A stretch of 64,000 bases of DNA from Candidatus Ozemobacteraceae bacterium (GCA_035373905.1 DAOSOK010000019.1:31310-95309), one strand, 5' to 3'. Positions 16,385-24,606 are shown, counted from the first letter of the stretch. Made by a program: numbers and translations. Notes: generated from the letters alone by a model not told the origin.

Positions 16385-17695
16385 TCAGATGCCGGTCCGG
16401 AACACGAGGGTCGGAATCGTATCGAGCAGGATCATCAGATCGAGCGAGATCGACATGTTCTCGATATAGTAGAGATCGTATTCTATATGCGTATGTATAG
16501 GAAGATTCGCCGTTCGGGCGTAGACCTGCCATAGTCCCGTGATGCCGGGACGGACCTTGAGCCGCTTCGCTTCGAGCGGAGTGTATTCCCTGACGATGAA
16601 CGGCATTTCGGGCCGCGGCCCGACGAGGCTCATGTCGCCGGCCAGCACGTTCCAGAGCTGCGGGAGCTCGTCGAGACCGGAAGAACGGAGGATCGCGCCG
16701 ATCCGGGTGATCCGCGGGTCGGCCCGGTCCGTCGGCGTCGGAGCGTAGGCGTCGGCGTCGGCGAACATCGTCCGAAACTTGTAGATCGTGAACTCGCGGC
16801 CGTCGCGCCCCACCCGCGTCTGCCGGAACAGGATCGGTCCCGGCGAGTCGAGCTTGATCAGCAGGGAAAAGGTGAGCCCGAGCGGGGCGAGAACGACCAG
16901 GAACGTCGCCGACACAAGCACGTCGATCGCCCGCTTGGCCGCGAGAACGAGCGTGCGCGACGCGGGAGAGGACACGCTCAGCATCACGGCGCCGTCGAAG
17001 AAGCCGCCCGCGATCTGGCGCAGATACAGGTTGCCGAATGACGGCACCAGGTGCAGGAGGATGGCCGGGTTGCGCGACCGCTCGCGGAGCTCCCAGAGCT
17101 GTTCGTAGGCGATGCGGTCCCCGAAGATGAACACCTCGTCGATATGCTCGGAGGCGATCACCTCTGGCAACGGCACGCCGGCCCCTGCCGCGATGATGTC
17201 GGCACCGAGAGAAGGGTGCTCCCGGAGGCGTTTCTCGAACAGATCGAGCGCCGCTCCCGATCCGGCAAGGATGACCCGCCGGCGGCCCCAGCCGCGCACA
17301 TGGAGGGTTTCCCGGAGTCTGTGGGCGACCTGTCTGCCGATGCCGCCAACGCAGACGAACGTCAGCCACCAGAAGAAGAGCACGAGTCGCGAGTAGTCGT
17401 AGGCATGGTACAGGAACGTGCCCGCCATGAGGAGCAGGAACAGGATGATCGAGGTCTTGAAGTGCAGAAGCAGTTCATCGAGCCTGAACAGCAGGAGTTT
17501 CCGCTCGTAGCCCCCCCGCCAGAGGAGCAGAAGGTGCCAGATCAGAACGGCTGCGCCGACGAGAAACGCATACTGACGGGGATTTCGCAGATACGGCTCG
17601 ACGTGGAACAGGAATTCGGAGGTGCGGAGCAGATAGGCGATCGCCGCCGAAAGACAGATCGTTATCGTGTCAGCTATAAAATTCAGCGCCGACAT
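16385..17695 (-). CDS. Polyprenyl-phosphate hexose-1-phosphate transferase (WbaP/WcaJ type)
   Basis: 436 aa that starts lipid-linked exopolysaccharide or O-antigen units by moving a sugar-1-phosphate from a UDP sugar to undecaprenyl phosphate. N-terminal four membrane helices (about 1-125), a Rossmann-like CoA-binding-type region (about 145-260), then the catalytic domain: 'KRAIDVLVSATFLVVLAPLG' (re-entrant helix), 'GPILFRQTRVGRDGREF', 'IYKFRTM', 'LDELPQLWNVLAGDMSLVG', and 'PRPEM...VRPGITGLWQV'. It lies opposite a cluster of three other glycosyltransferases. Rare-codon patches are at 16460-16497 and 17665-17695. Confidence 0.93.
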   Translation of the reverse strand: MSALNFIADTITICLSAAIAYLLRTSEFLFHVEPYLRNPRQYAFLVGAAVLIWHLLLLWRGGYERKLLLFRLDELLLHFKTSIILFLLLMAGTFLYHAYDYSRLVLFFWWLTFVCVGGIGRQVAHRLRETLHVRGWGRRRVILAGSGAALDLFEKRLREHPSLGADIIAAGAGVPLPEVIASEHIDEVFIFGDRIAYEQLWELRERSRNPAILLHLVPSFGNLYLRQIAGGFFDGAVMLSVSSPASRTLVLAAKRAIDVLVSATFLVVLAPLGLTFSLLIKLDSPGPILFRQTRVGRDGREFTIYKFRTMFADADAYAPTPTDRADPRITRIGAILRSSGLDELPQLWNVLAGDMSLVGPRPEMPFIVREYTPLEAKRLKVRPGITGLWQVYARTANLPIHTHIEYDLYYIENMSISLDLMILLDTIPTLVFRTGI

Positions 17696-17698
17696 CGA

Positions 17699-18544
17699 TC
17701 AACGGCCGTCGTCCAGGGCACAGAAAAGCCGATACCAGAGGAACCCGACCGCGAGAGAAACAAGCGTGGCGACAGCCGTATAACGCCATCCCGGTCCTTC
17801 CCCGAACGCCAGCCTGACGTCCGGCGGGCTTACCGGCTGAGCTCCCGCAGAATCCGGGGATTGGGCGGAAGAGGCTCCGGCGCCGGCGGAACGCCCTGTC
17901 TCACGTGTTCCCATCGGTCTCGCGAGGCGCACGTCGGGCACGGTGGCCGGGGCAGCCGGTTCCGCCGGGCCGACGTCCGGGCCGACGTCCGGGCCGCCCG
18001 GCGGGGATTGAACGCCCTGGGTCGCCCGTTCGGGATCGCCAACCCGCGGGGAGCCGATCGCCGGGACCGTCGACACGGTCGTGATCGGTGGCGCGGGCGG
18101 TGACGGCGGGCGGGCATCGGACGACGGCGCAAGAAGGGGTTCCCCGGGCTTGATCGGGGGATGTCCCTCGGCCTGAAACTCGATCAGGTCGGCGAGTTCC
18201 TCGCAGAAGTCTTCGAGAGAATCGCGCTGCTCGCGGGGAAACGAGACGCGGGTGATGTTCTGCGGGGCCGAACGGGGCGTGAACGTGAGCGTATACCCGC
18301 GTTTGCTTTGAAAATACAGGATCGAATCGATATCGCGCCGCATCAGAAGGGCGACGACGGCTCCCTTCCCGAACTCCCGGGTATGAAAATACACCGTCCG
18401 GTCGGTGAGCACCATCCACAGTTCCCCCATGCGACCGACCACCCCCGAGGCGGAGGAAATGGCCTTCCGGACGGTCTCGCCTTCGGAAAGATACAGTTGC
18501 AGGTCTCGCAGAACGGATTCGGGAAGCTGCGGCGTCGTTTCCAT
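17699..18544 (-). CDS. PH-like domain protein with Pro-rich linker and C-terminal anchor
   Basis: 281 aa, no named family. Residues ~1-125 look like a bacterial PH-type beta domain ('LYLSEGETVRKAI', 'WMVLTDRTVYFHTREFG', 'RRDIDSILYFQSKRGYTL'). Residues ~126-245 are a low-complexity Pro/Ala/Gly linker including repeated PDVGPDVGP. A single membrane helix near 253-273 ('VATLVSLAVGFLWYRLF') ends the protein, so it is probably tail-anchored with the PH-like domain in the cytoplasm. Three bases separate it from the sugar-transferase gene, suggesting co-transcription. The promoter puts the mRNA start on the ATG. Confidence 0.65.
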   Translation of the reverse strand: METTPQLPESVLRDLQLYLSEGETVRKAISSASGVVGRMGELWMVLTDRTVYFHTREFGKGAVVALLMRRDIDSILYFQSKRGYTLTFTPRSAPQNITRVSFPREQRDSLEDFCEELADLIEFQAEGHPPIKPGEPLLAPSSDARPPSPPAPPITTVSTVPAIGSPRVGDPERATQGVQSPPGGPDVGPDVGPAEPAAPATVPDVRLARPMGTRETGRSAGAGASSAQSPDSAGAQPVSPPDVRLAFGEGPGWRYTAVATLVSLAVGFLWYRLFCALDDGR

Positions 18545-18550
18545 GCCGCC

Positions 18551-18579
18551 ATGCTAGCGCAATCGGGGAATAACGGCAA
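18551..18579 (-). promoter_or_regulatory. Leaderless promoter, minus side of a divergent pair
   Basis: TTGCCG (18574-18579), 17-nt spacer, TAGCAT (18551-18556). Six bases separate the -10 box from the ATG at 18544, so transcription should start on or next to the A of ATG. Confidence 0.6.
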
Positions 18580-18602
18580 GCCACGCGCGACCATGATATA
18601 AT
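18574..18602 (+). promoter_or_regulatory. Leaderless promoter, plus side of a divergent pair
   Basis: Perfect TATAAT (18597-18602), eight bases before ATG 18611. With a 17-nt spacer its (weak) -35 hexamer CGGCAA falls on the same bases as the opposing -35. Confidence 0.55.
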
Positions 18603-18610
18603 CGCTGGCC

Positions 18611-20152
18611 ATGAACGACTCACCTCTTCCGCCAGAAAACCGGGGGGGCTCCCCCGGTCGCGACTCCGTCTGGGAACAGCGGTTCTGGCTCGTTCTCATT
18701 TTTTTCTGGCTCGCCAGGCTCGCCATGGCCCTCGTTCTCGATCTCACCCCCGATGAGGCCTACTACTGGGAACTCGCGCGCCGCCCCGACTGGTCGTATT
18801 TCGACCATCCGCCTCTCGTCGCCTGGATGATTGCCCTCGCGCGCCTGCCGTTCGGCGACACCCCTCTCGCCGTCCGCCTGCCGGCCCTGCTGAGCATGCC
18901 CGTCATCTGCCGGGCCCTCTACCTCATCGGCCGCGACGGCCTCGGAAGCGCGCGGACAGGCTTTTTCGCCGCCCTGATCCCGAACCTGACCCCTGCGGGC
19001 TTCACGCTCGGCCTCGTCACGACGCCCGACGTTCCCCTCGCCCTCTTCTGGAGCCTAGGAACCGTGGCCTTCCTCCGGATTCTGGGGAACGACGCCGCGC
19101 AGAACTGGGTGTTTCTCGGCGTCTGCCTCGCGTTCGGCGCCCTCGGAAAATACAACATGATATTTTTCGTGCCGGCCGTCGCGATCGTCATTCTCTGGTA
19201 TTCCGAGTGGCGCAATCGCGTGCTGACCGGCCGCTTCTGGGCGATGGTGGGGCTCGCCGCCCTCGGCACGCTTCCGATCCTCTATTGGAACAGCCAGAAC
19301 GAATGGGCGTCGTTCAGGTTCCAGTTCGCGCACGGGTTCCGGCCGAGTTCCCGCGGCGTCCTCGCCAATATCGGGGAGTTTCTGGGCGGCCAGCTCGGCA
19401 CGATCGGGCCGGTGCTGTTCCCCCTGTTCTGGTGGATCGGCGGGAAGGCCGTTCTCGACGGCGTTCGGCGCAGAGAGCCGGCGCGGCTGTTTCTCGGCAT
19501 TCTCGCGCTTCCGATGATGCTGTTTTTCGTCAAGCGCGGCCTCGCCTCGAAGGTCGAGGCGAACTGGCCGCAGATCGCATATCTGAGCCTCATGCCCCTG
19601 ACGGCCGAGTGGCTTCTCGCCGCCGAGGGGAAGCTCCGTTCGCGGCTCGGCTGGGTTCTCGGACCATCCGCCCTGCTCACGCTGCTGGTCGTCGTCCAGG
19701 CGATGACCCTGGTTCTGCCTCTCCCTCCACGCGCCGACGTCTCCACCCGCCTGCACGGCTGGGAGCAGATGGGAAAAGCTGTCCGCGGGCTCGACGAGCA
19801 ATTCGGGCGCGCAGCGCTCTTCGTGGGCCAGGGCGGTCCCCTGACCGCGCTGGTCGCCTTCTACGGCCGTATTCCCCCGGAGCGGGTGGCCGAGATTCAC
19901 GGGCAGGGCCACTGGCAGTTCTGGTGGAAAAACAGACAACCCGCGTCCGGATCGAACGTGGTGTATGTGAGCACCGACGAGCCCGGTTCCGAAGCCCCCC
20001 TGTTCGGAGCGGCCTGCGAAACGGTGCTCGCCTCCGAAACTCTTCCGATCCGCTCGCGAGGTCGTCTCGTCCGCACCCTCGTCTTCACCCCGATGGCGGG
20101 ATATCGCGGCGGCGTGCGTTTCGAGTTTCCCAAGGGATATGAAAAATACTGA
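18611..20152 (+). CDS. GT39/ArnT-like polyprenyl-phosphate-sugar glycosyltransferase
   Basis: 513 aa, about 10-12 membrane helices. The N-terminal periplasmic loop 'DLTPDEAYYWELARRPDWS' followed by 'YFDHPPLVAWMI' is the signature of the PMT_2/ArnT-like family, where the Asp-Glu pair is catalytic. These enzymes move a sugar from a polyprenyl phosphate to a lipid or protein on the outer face of the inner membrane. Two genes downstream lies a polyprenol-phosphate sugar synthase that could make the donor. The start is ATG 18611; no ribosome site is present because the mRNA is probably leaderless. A rare-codon patch sits near 19150. Confidence 0.9.
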   Translation: MNDSPLPPENRGGSPGRDSVWEQRFWLVLIFFWLARLAMALVLDLTPDEAYYWELARRPDWSYFDHPPLVAWMIALARLPFGDTPLAVRLPALLSMPVICRALYLIGRDGLGSARTGFFAALIPNLTPAGFTLGLVTTPDVPLALFWSLGTVAFLRILGNDAAQNWVFLGVCLAFGALGKYNMIFFVPAVAIVILWYSEWRNRVLTGRFWAMVGLAALGTLPILYWNSQNEWASFRFQFAHGFRPSSRGVLANIGEFLGGQLGTIGPVLFPLFWWIGGKAVLDGVRRREPARLFLGILALPMMLFFVKRGLASKVEANWPQIAYLSLMPLTAEWLLAAEGKLRSRLGWVLGPSALLTLLVVVQAMTLVLPLPPRADVSTRLHGWEQMGKAVRGLDEQFGRAALFVGQGGPLTALVAFYGRIPPERVAEIHGQGHWQFWWKNRQPASGSNVVYVSTDEPGSEAPLFGAACETVLASETLPIRSRGRLVRTLVFTPMAGYRGGVRFEFPKGYEKY

Positions 20153-20162
20153 ACGGAATACG

Positions 20163-21308
20163 ATGATGAACGCCTTTCATACCGATTTCGACTGTCGACA
20201 TTTTCGCGGGGACAAGCCGTGCGCCTTCTGCGGAGGCCGCCGCTGCGGGCCGCTCACGGGCGGAAACGCCGACTGCGGCAGATACGAGCCGCTGACGCAC
20301 CGCACGCTGATCGTCAAGCTCGGCGCGCTCGGCGACGTCGTGCGCACGACGACGCTCCTGCCGGCCCTCCACCGGAAACATCCCGGCACGGCGGTGACCT
20401 GGCTGACCCAGCCCGGCGCGGTGCCGCTCGTCCAGAACGACCTGGTCTGGAAGACCCTGCCCTGGAACTTCGAGACGGCGCTCTGGGCCGAAGCCGTGAA
20501 CTGGGACCTGGTCATCTGCCTGGACAAGGAGGAAGGACCGACCGCGCTCGCCACGCGCGTTCCCGCCACGATCCGCCACGGCTATGGGCGAAACGCGAAC
20601 GGCCTTCTGGCGCCGCTCTCGAGCGCGAGCGAGCACCTGTTCCTGCTCGGCATCGACGACGAGGAGAAGTTCCGCCGCAACACCCTCACGTATCCCCGGC
20701 TGATCGCCGACGCCTGCGAACTCGACTGGGGGCCCAACCCCTACGTTCTGCCTCTCACCGATGCCGAGCGAGACTGGGCCGATGGCGCCGCGGAACTGTT
20801 CGGCGACAAGCTCGCGGTCGGCCTGCATCTCGGTTCAGGAGAAGGATTCGCCGGAAAGTGCTGGCCGATCGACCGGTATGCGGCTCTGGCGCGCCGGCTT
20901 CTCGACGCGGGCGCCGTGCCGGTCTTCCTCGGCGGTCGCCGGGAAGCCGCGATCTACGAGGAAGCCCGCACGATCGCCCCGGCCGGCTCGGTGTTTCCCG
21001 GCTGCGAGTTCAGCCTTCGGGAATTCGCCGCGCTTACCTCGAGATTGCGCGTCATGGTGTCCGGAGACTCGCTCGCGATGCACATCGCCATCGGCACGGG
21101 CGTTTACTCGGTCGCGCTGTTCGGCTCGACGACCGAGCGGGAGATCGAATACTACGGTCGCGGCGAGTCGATCGTCGGACGGGTTCCCTGCGCGCCCTGC
21201 TTCAGGCGCCGCTGCCCGACCCACGAGGAGTGCATGAGGGAGATCTCCGTCGACGCGGTGTTCGAAGCCGTGCAACGGGGCCTGAACGCGAAAGGACGAA
21301 CAGCATGA
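20163..21308 (+). CDS. GT9 glycosyltransferase (heptosyltransferase-like) with N-terminal Cys cluster
   Basis: About 381 aa. The GT9 domain is clear: 'LIVKLGALGDVVRTTTLLP' at its start, 'VGLHLGSGEGFAGKCWP', 'VFLGGRREAAI', 'SGDSLAMHIAIGTGVYSVAL' (donor site) and 'FGSTTEREIEYYG'. The family adds heptose or related sugars from nucleotide donors to lipid A-core-type acceptors. An extra ~45-residue N-terminus has five Cys (C-x8-C-x2-C-x4-C-x9-C pattern), and another Cys group 'CAPCFRRRCPTHEEC' is near the C-terminus; both could bind metal. Start 20163 (GGAA upstream) is preferred to 20139, which sits too close to its AAGGG. Confidence 0.88.
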   Translation: MMNAFHTDFDCRHFRGDKPCAFCGGRRCGPLTGGNADCGRYEPLTHRTLIVKLGALGDVVRTTTLLPALHRKHPGTAVTWLTQPGAVPLVQNDLVWKTLPWNFETALWAEAVNWDLVICLDKEEGPTALATRVPATIRHGYGRNANGLLAPLSSASEHLFLLGIDDEEKFRRNTLTYPRLIADACELDWGPNPYVLPLTDAERDWADGAAELFGDKLAVGLHLGSGEGFAGKCWPIDRYAALARRLLDAGAVPVFLGGRREAAIYEEARTIAPAGSVFPGCEFSLREFAALTSRLRVMVSGDSLAMHIAIGTGVYSVALFGSTTEREIEYYGRGESIVGRVPCAPCFRRRCPTHEECMREISVDAVFEAVQRGLNAKGRTA

Positions 21309-22069
21309 GCATCGGGGCATTGCGCGGCCGCAGACTTCTGGTCCTGCTTCCCACCTACAACGAAGCCGGGAACCTTCCCCGGCTGATCGACGAACTGCTC
21401 GCGCTCGACCCGGCCGTCGACGTGCTCGTCATGGACGACCAGTCGCCTGACGGCACGGGAAAGATGGCGCAGGAGCTGGCCGCGAAGAATCCCCGAATTC
21501 ATGCGGTTCTGCGCCCCCCGCCGCGCGGCCGCGGCCTCGCCGGGCGGGATGGCTTCACCTGGTTTCAGCGGCACCCCGAGTATGACATCCTCGTCGAGAT
21601 GGACGCGGACTTGTCGCACCAGCCGAGATTCATTCCGTCGATGGTGGCGGCACTCGACCACGCCGATGCCGTGACCGGCTCGCGGTTCATCCCGGGCGGC
21701 AGCGAAACCGGCCGCACGCTGGGGCGACAGATCACGTCGCTGCTGGCGAACTCGTATCTCCGGTTCGTTTTCCGGACCCGCGTGCGCGACTGCACCTCGG
21801 GTTTCAGAGCCTTCACGCAGCGCGCGTTCGCGGGTATAGATTTTACTCGCTATAGATCGGTCGGACCCACAATCGTCACCGAACTGCTGTATGACCTTCA
21901 GCGCAGGGGCCGGCGGATCGCCGAGGTGCCGATCCGGTTCGAGGACCGGGTCTGGGGCGAGTCGAAACTCTCGCCGGCGATCCTGGCGCGGAGCCTCTGG
22001 TTCCCGCTGGTGCTGAGGTTCGGGCGGCTGCTCGGCCCCCGCGTCAATCCTCGCCCATCTCGTGACTGA
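21305..22069 (+). CDS. Polyprenol-phosphate sugar synthase (DPM1-like GT2)
   Basis: 254 aa. 'LLVLLPTYNEAGNLPRLI' and 'VLVMDDQSPDGTGKMA' are the GT2 nucleotide-binding motifs; 'LVEMDADLSHQPRFIP' holds the DxD metal site; 'VTGSRFIPGG' and 'VRDCTSGFRAFTQRAF' are typical of dolichyl-phosphate-mannose synthase-like enzymes. No C-terminal membrane helices, as in the single-domain soluble form. It probably makes the lipid-linked sugar used by the GT39 enzyme two genes upstream. ATGA overlap with the GT9 gene. A rare-codon AT patch lies at 21833-21870. Confidence 0.92.
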   Translation: MSIGALRGRRLLVLLPTYNEAGNLPRLIDELLALDPAVDVLVMDDQSPDGTGKMAQELAAKNPRIHAVLRPPPRGRGLAGRDGFTWFQRHPEYDILVEMDADLSHQPRFIPSMVAALDHADAVTGSRFIPGGSETGRTLGRQITSLLANSYLRFVFRTRVRDCTSGFRAFTQRAFAGIDFTRYRSVGPTIVTELLYDLQRRGRRIAEVPIRFEDRVWGESKLSPAILARSLWFPLVLRFGRLLGPRVNPRPSRD

Positions 22070-22361
22070 TCAGCCTGCGGAGCTTGGTGAACAGCAGATA
22101 CAGCATGAAGAGTAGGCCGAGCTGCATGACGAACAGCGCCATGAACAGCAGGCGGTTCACGAACCGTTCCGTCGTCACGATCGTCAGGAGCATTCCGAGG
22201 GCGTCGGCGGTCGGCAACGCCTTCAACGTGGCGTTGTTCAGCATTTCGGAGTAGGACTGGGCCGCCATGATGAAGCTGCCGAACACGAGCACGATGGCAA
22301 CGACGACGAAAAGGAAGCTGACGATGCGCAGGCGGCGCTCGAGTCGCTCGGAATGGTTCAC
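22044..22361 (-). CDS. Small two-helix membrane protein, unknown
   Basis: 105 aa with two hydrophobic segments (about 13-34 and 67-90) and charged ends; the central ~30 residues would face the periplasm. No family recognised. The GTG start at 22361 has AAGGAG 8 nt upstream, which supports it as a real gene. Its 3' end overlaps the convergent GT2 gene by 26 bp. Confidence 0.6.
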   Translation of the reverse strand: MNHSERLERRLRIVSFLFVVVAIVLVFGSFIMAAQSYSEMLNNATLKALPTADALGMLLTIVTTERFVNRLLFMALFVMQLGLLFMLYLLFTKLRRLISHEMGED

Positions 22362-22372
22362 GTGAAGGCTCC

Positions 22373-22402
22373 TTGTCCGGTGAGATCAGGTGCGGGTATT
22401 AT
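22373..22402 (+). promoter_or_regulatory. Promoter and near-palindrome upstream of the DJ-1 gene
   Basis: TTGTCC (22373-22378), 18-nt spacer, TATTAT (22397-22402). Immediately downstream, around the expected start site, a near-palindrome CATG-T-CCCGGG-CATG (22407-22421) could be an operator. Confidence 0.5.
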
Positions 22403-22456
22403 AAACCATGTCCCGGGCATGTCAAACAATGCGTTGAATTCATGCAGGAGGATCCC

Positions 22457-23011
22457 ATGGGAAAAGTCTACGTTTTCATGGCTCACGGCTTCGAGGAGAT
22501 GGAACTGACGATCACGGTTGACATGCTGCGACGCGCGGAGTTCGACGTTCAGACCGTCTCGCTCGCAGACGACACCGCGCCTGTCACAGGCTCGCGTGGC
22601 ATCGCGATGGTCCCCGACATTTCGTTCAAACAGATCCAAGAAGGCCTGGCCGACTGGCTGGTTCTGCCGGGCGGACTCGAGGGAACGAAGCGGCTGGCGG
22701 AGGACGAGCGCGTGCTCGCCCTGATCAGGCGGCACGTGGACGGCGGAAAACGGGTCGCCGCCATCTGCGCGGCCCCGACCGTTCTGGTCAGGGCCGGCGT
22801 CGCCGGCGGCTGGCGCATGACGTCTCATCCCGGCGTCCGGGAAAAGATGGAGGGCGTCGAGTATCTCGAGGACCGCGTCGTGTCGGACGGCCCCTTCATC
22901 ACCTCGCGGGCGGCGGGCACCACCTTCGACTTCGCGGCGGCGATCATCGCCGCGGAGAAGGGGCGCCCCGCCTTCGACCGCGTGAACGCGGGCGTTCTCG
23001 CCGCGGTCTGA
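22457..23011 (+). CDS. DJ-1/PfpI family protein
   Basis: 184 aa, DJ-1 subgroup of the PfpI superfamily. 'VYVFMAHGFEEMEL' supplies the conserved Glu, 'ADWLVLPGG' and 'GKRVAAICAAPTVL' the nucleophile elbow with Cys, and 'SDGPFITSRAAGTTFDFA' the C-terminal signature. Members act as stress-response chaperone, glyoxalase or deglycase-like proteins; the reaction cannot be fixed from sequence. The ATG at 22457 has AGGAGG 6 nt upstream. Confidence 0.93.
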   Translation: MGKVYVFMAHGFEEMELTITVDMLRRAEFDVQTVSLADDTAPVTGSRGIAMVPDISFKQIQEGLADWLVLPGGLEGTKRLAEDERVLALIRRHVDGGKRVAAICAAPTVLVRAGVAGGWRMTSHPGVREKMEGVEYLEDRVVSDGPFITSRAAGTTFDFAAAIIAAEKGRPAFDRVNAGVLAAV

Positions 23012-23048
23012 CCCGCCGGAACGGGGCCGTTCGCCCCGACCGGGTCAG
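23008..23048. terminator. Hairpin between convergent genes
   Basis: Outer arms CTGACCCG/CGGGTCAG and inner arms CGGGGC/GCCCCG. The outer arms include both stop codons. No U-run, so it may act as a bidirectional barrier rather than a classical terminator. Confidence 0.5.
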
Positions 23049-23326
23049 TGCGCGGCTGCGGGAACGTTGTCCTCGAGCTTGAACTGGGGGTTGATGACCA
23101 GCTTGAAGAACTTGGCGTTGAGCCGGTCTCCGAGATAGTTGTTCAGGTCCTCCGAACTCTTCACCAGGAGCTCCCATTGCGGCACCTTGATCTGCTTGCC
23201 GCAGAGGGTGCAGCTCATGACCCCTTTGAGTTCCTCGATCGACTTGTGGCTGACGTTGAGGATGTTTCGGCAGAGGCCGCATTCGATCGTGAAGTAGAAG
23301 GGCAGTTTATCGATTCGTTCGAGCAT
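23045..23326 (-). CDS. Small protein with two CxxC pairs (zinc-ribbon-like)
   Basis: 93 aa. 'CGLCRNIL' and 'CTLCGKQI' are spaced 20 residues apart, as in a small zinc ribbon; the remainder is helical ('ELLVKSSEDLNNYLGDRLN'). No family name can be assigned. ATG 23326 follows GGAGA and a promoter with overlapping -10 boxes. Confidence 0.65.
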   Translation of the reverse strand: MLERIDKLPFYFTIECGLCRNILNVSHKSIEELKGVMSCTLCGKQIKVPQWELLVKSSEDLNNYLGDRLNAKFFKLVINPQFKLEDNVPAAAH

Positions 23327-23347
23327 GTTTCGTTCTCCTTGTCGCGT

Positions 23348-23383
23348 ATTATATACTATATATTAGGCATATTTTTATATCAA
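23348..23383 (-). promoter_or_regulatory. Promoter for the zinc-ribbon protein
   Basis: TTGATA (23378-23383, overlapping the LUD stop codon), 17-nt spacer, TATAGT (23355-23360), with a perfect TATAAT also at 23348-23353. The whole 23345-23385 stretch is very AT-rich. Confidence 0.6.
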
Positions 23384-24009
23384 TATCCAAGATCCGCGTC
23401 GACGAGATGGATCGAGATCGGCGTAAGGCGCGGCCGGCGTTCGAGGACGACGGTCGCGTTGCACATGCGCTGAGGCGAGGAGCACCCGTCGGGAGCCGGG
23501 CAGGGCCGGTCGTGAGCGCAGGGAGTCTGAACCCCGATCCGGCGTGCGTTTTTCGGACACGCCTCCTGCTTGATCCGGCGAATGGCAGCAGGAACGTCGG
23601 GCACGACTTTGTTCCGGCCGGCGACGATCACGACCTTGCCGGGGCCGAAGATCTGGCCTGCGACGCGGTTTCCGACCCCGTCAATGTTGACGAGCTTTCC
23701 GTCCAGGGTGACGGCGTTCGTCCCCGTCAGCAGGACGTCGGCCGTCAGGCCGGCCCTCCGGACGCGCGCCCGGGCCTCGTCGTCGAATGTCGGCTCATAC
23801 GGATCGTTGATCGTGTTCCCTCGGGCCGCCAGCTTCTCGAACAACTCCAGCTGGGCGCAGGTGACGGAACCGCATCGGTTCACCACGGCGTTTGCGGGGA
23901 TTTCGGCCAGTACGGCGTCGGCAGCGGCGCCGGATGTCGAATGAACGGCGACTTCGAATCCGTGTTCCCGAAGTTTGTCCGCGAGGATGTCGAGCGAGGT
24001 CCCCTTCAT
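23380..24009 (-). CDS. LUD-domain protein (LutC/YkgG-like)
   Basis: 209 aa. 'VVNRCGSVTCAQLELFEKL', 'GLTADVLLTGTNAVTLDG', 'VNIDGVGNRVAGQIFGP' and 'VVIVAGRNKVV' match the LUD (DUF162) domain shared with LutB/LutC of lactate utilisation. A C-terminal Cys group (ACPKN...TPCAHDRPCPAPDGCSSPQRMC, seven Cys) is typical of the stand-alone version and may bind a metal or cluster. Function of stand-alone members is not settled. ATG 24009 has AAAGGAG upstream; the longer frame to 24096 is rejected. Confidence 0.88.
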   Translation of the reverse strand: MKGTSLDILADKLREHGFEVAVHSTSGAAADAVLAEIPANAVVNRCGSVTCAQLELFEKLAARGNTINDPYEPTFDDEARARVRRAGLTADVLLTGTNAVTLDGKLVNIDGVGNRVAGQIFGPGKVVIVAGRNKVVPDVPAAIRRIKQEACPKNARRIGVQTPCAHDRPCPAPDGCSSPQRMCNATVVLERRPRLTPISIHLVDADLGY

Positions 24010-24057
24010 ATATGCTCCTTTATAACATCTTCCGCCGAAACGCATCGCGCTTTTTTT

Positions 24058-24071
24058 GGACGCCGGCGTCC
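24058..24071. promoter_or_regulatory. Perfect 14-bp palindrome in the LUD leader
   Basis: GGACGCCGGCGTCC lies between the LUD promoter and its start codon. On the LUD-coding strand it is followed by a run of A, so it is not a terminator for that gene; an operator or RNA hairpin is possible. Confidence 0.4.
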
Positions 24072-24084
24072 TGCAAACAGTTCT

Positions 24085-24112
24085 ATTATCCCGCAATCGA
24101 GAAATACGTCAA
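24085..24112 (-). promoter_or_regulatory. Promoter for the LUD gene
   Basis: TTGACG (24107-24112), 16-nt spacer, GATAAT (24085-24090); leader ~70 nt. Confidence 0.55.
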
Positions 24113-24137
24113 TACCCTGAATTTCTCCTTGTGATAC

Positions 24138-24143
24138 TATACT
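24138..24143 (+). promoter_or_regulatory. Possible -10 box for yjbQ
   Basis: TATACT about 45 nt before the GTG start at 24187; no good -35 match. Confidence 0.35.
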
Positions 24144-24186
24144 GTCCGGCATCCCCACACTCGCATTTCCACAACGGAGCAGCAGC

Positions 24187-24603
24187 GTGAAAAGCTATCG
24201 CAAGGAACTCTGGTTCGACATCAAGGGCCGTCGCGCCTTCGTGAATATCACCCCCCAGGTCGAAGCCTGCCTGCGGGAAAGCGGCATCAAAGAAGGCCTG
24301 TGCCTCGTGAACGCCATGCATATCACGGCAAGCGTCTTCATCAACGACGACGAGAGCGGCCTGCACCAGGATTTCGAGACATGGCTCGAGAAGCTCGCGC
24401 CGGAAAAGCCGTATTCCCAGTATCACCACAACGGCGCAGAGGACAACGGCGATGCGCATCTGAAGCGCACGATCATGGGCCGCGAGATCGTCGCCGCCGT
24501 CACGGCGGGCAAACTCGACTTCGGCCCCTGGGAACAGATCTTCTACGGCGAATTCGACGGCAATCGGCGCAAGCGGGTGCTGGTCAAGATTATCGGAGAA
24601 TGA
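24187..24603 (+). CDS. yjbQ: YjbQ family protein (UPF0047)
   Basis: 138 aa. 'CLVNAMHITASVFINDDESG', 'HHNGAEDNGDAHLKRTIMG' (metal-binding His/Asp) and 'PWEQIFYGEFDGNRRKRV' are the UPF0047 signatures. Family members have weak thiamine-phosphate synthase activity; the true role is unsettled. GTG start with GGAG 8-9 nt upstream. Three bases separate it from the P-type ATPase gene, so the two are likely co-transcribed. Confidence 0.93.
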   Translation: MKSYRKELWFDIKGRRAFVNITPQVEACLRESGIKEGLCLVNAMHITASVFINDDESGLHQDFETWLEKLAPEKPYSQYHHNGAEDNGDAHLKRTIMGREIVAAVTAGKLDFGPWEQIFYGEFDGNRRKRVLVKIIGE

Positions 24604-24606
24604 CGT

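Noticed and set aside
24051..24071. Terminator at the T-run plus palindrome
   Set aside because: The T-run precedes the hairpin on the plus strand and becomes an A-run after it on the minus strand; neither orientation gives a terminator.
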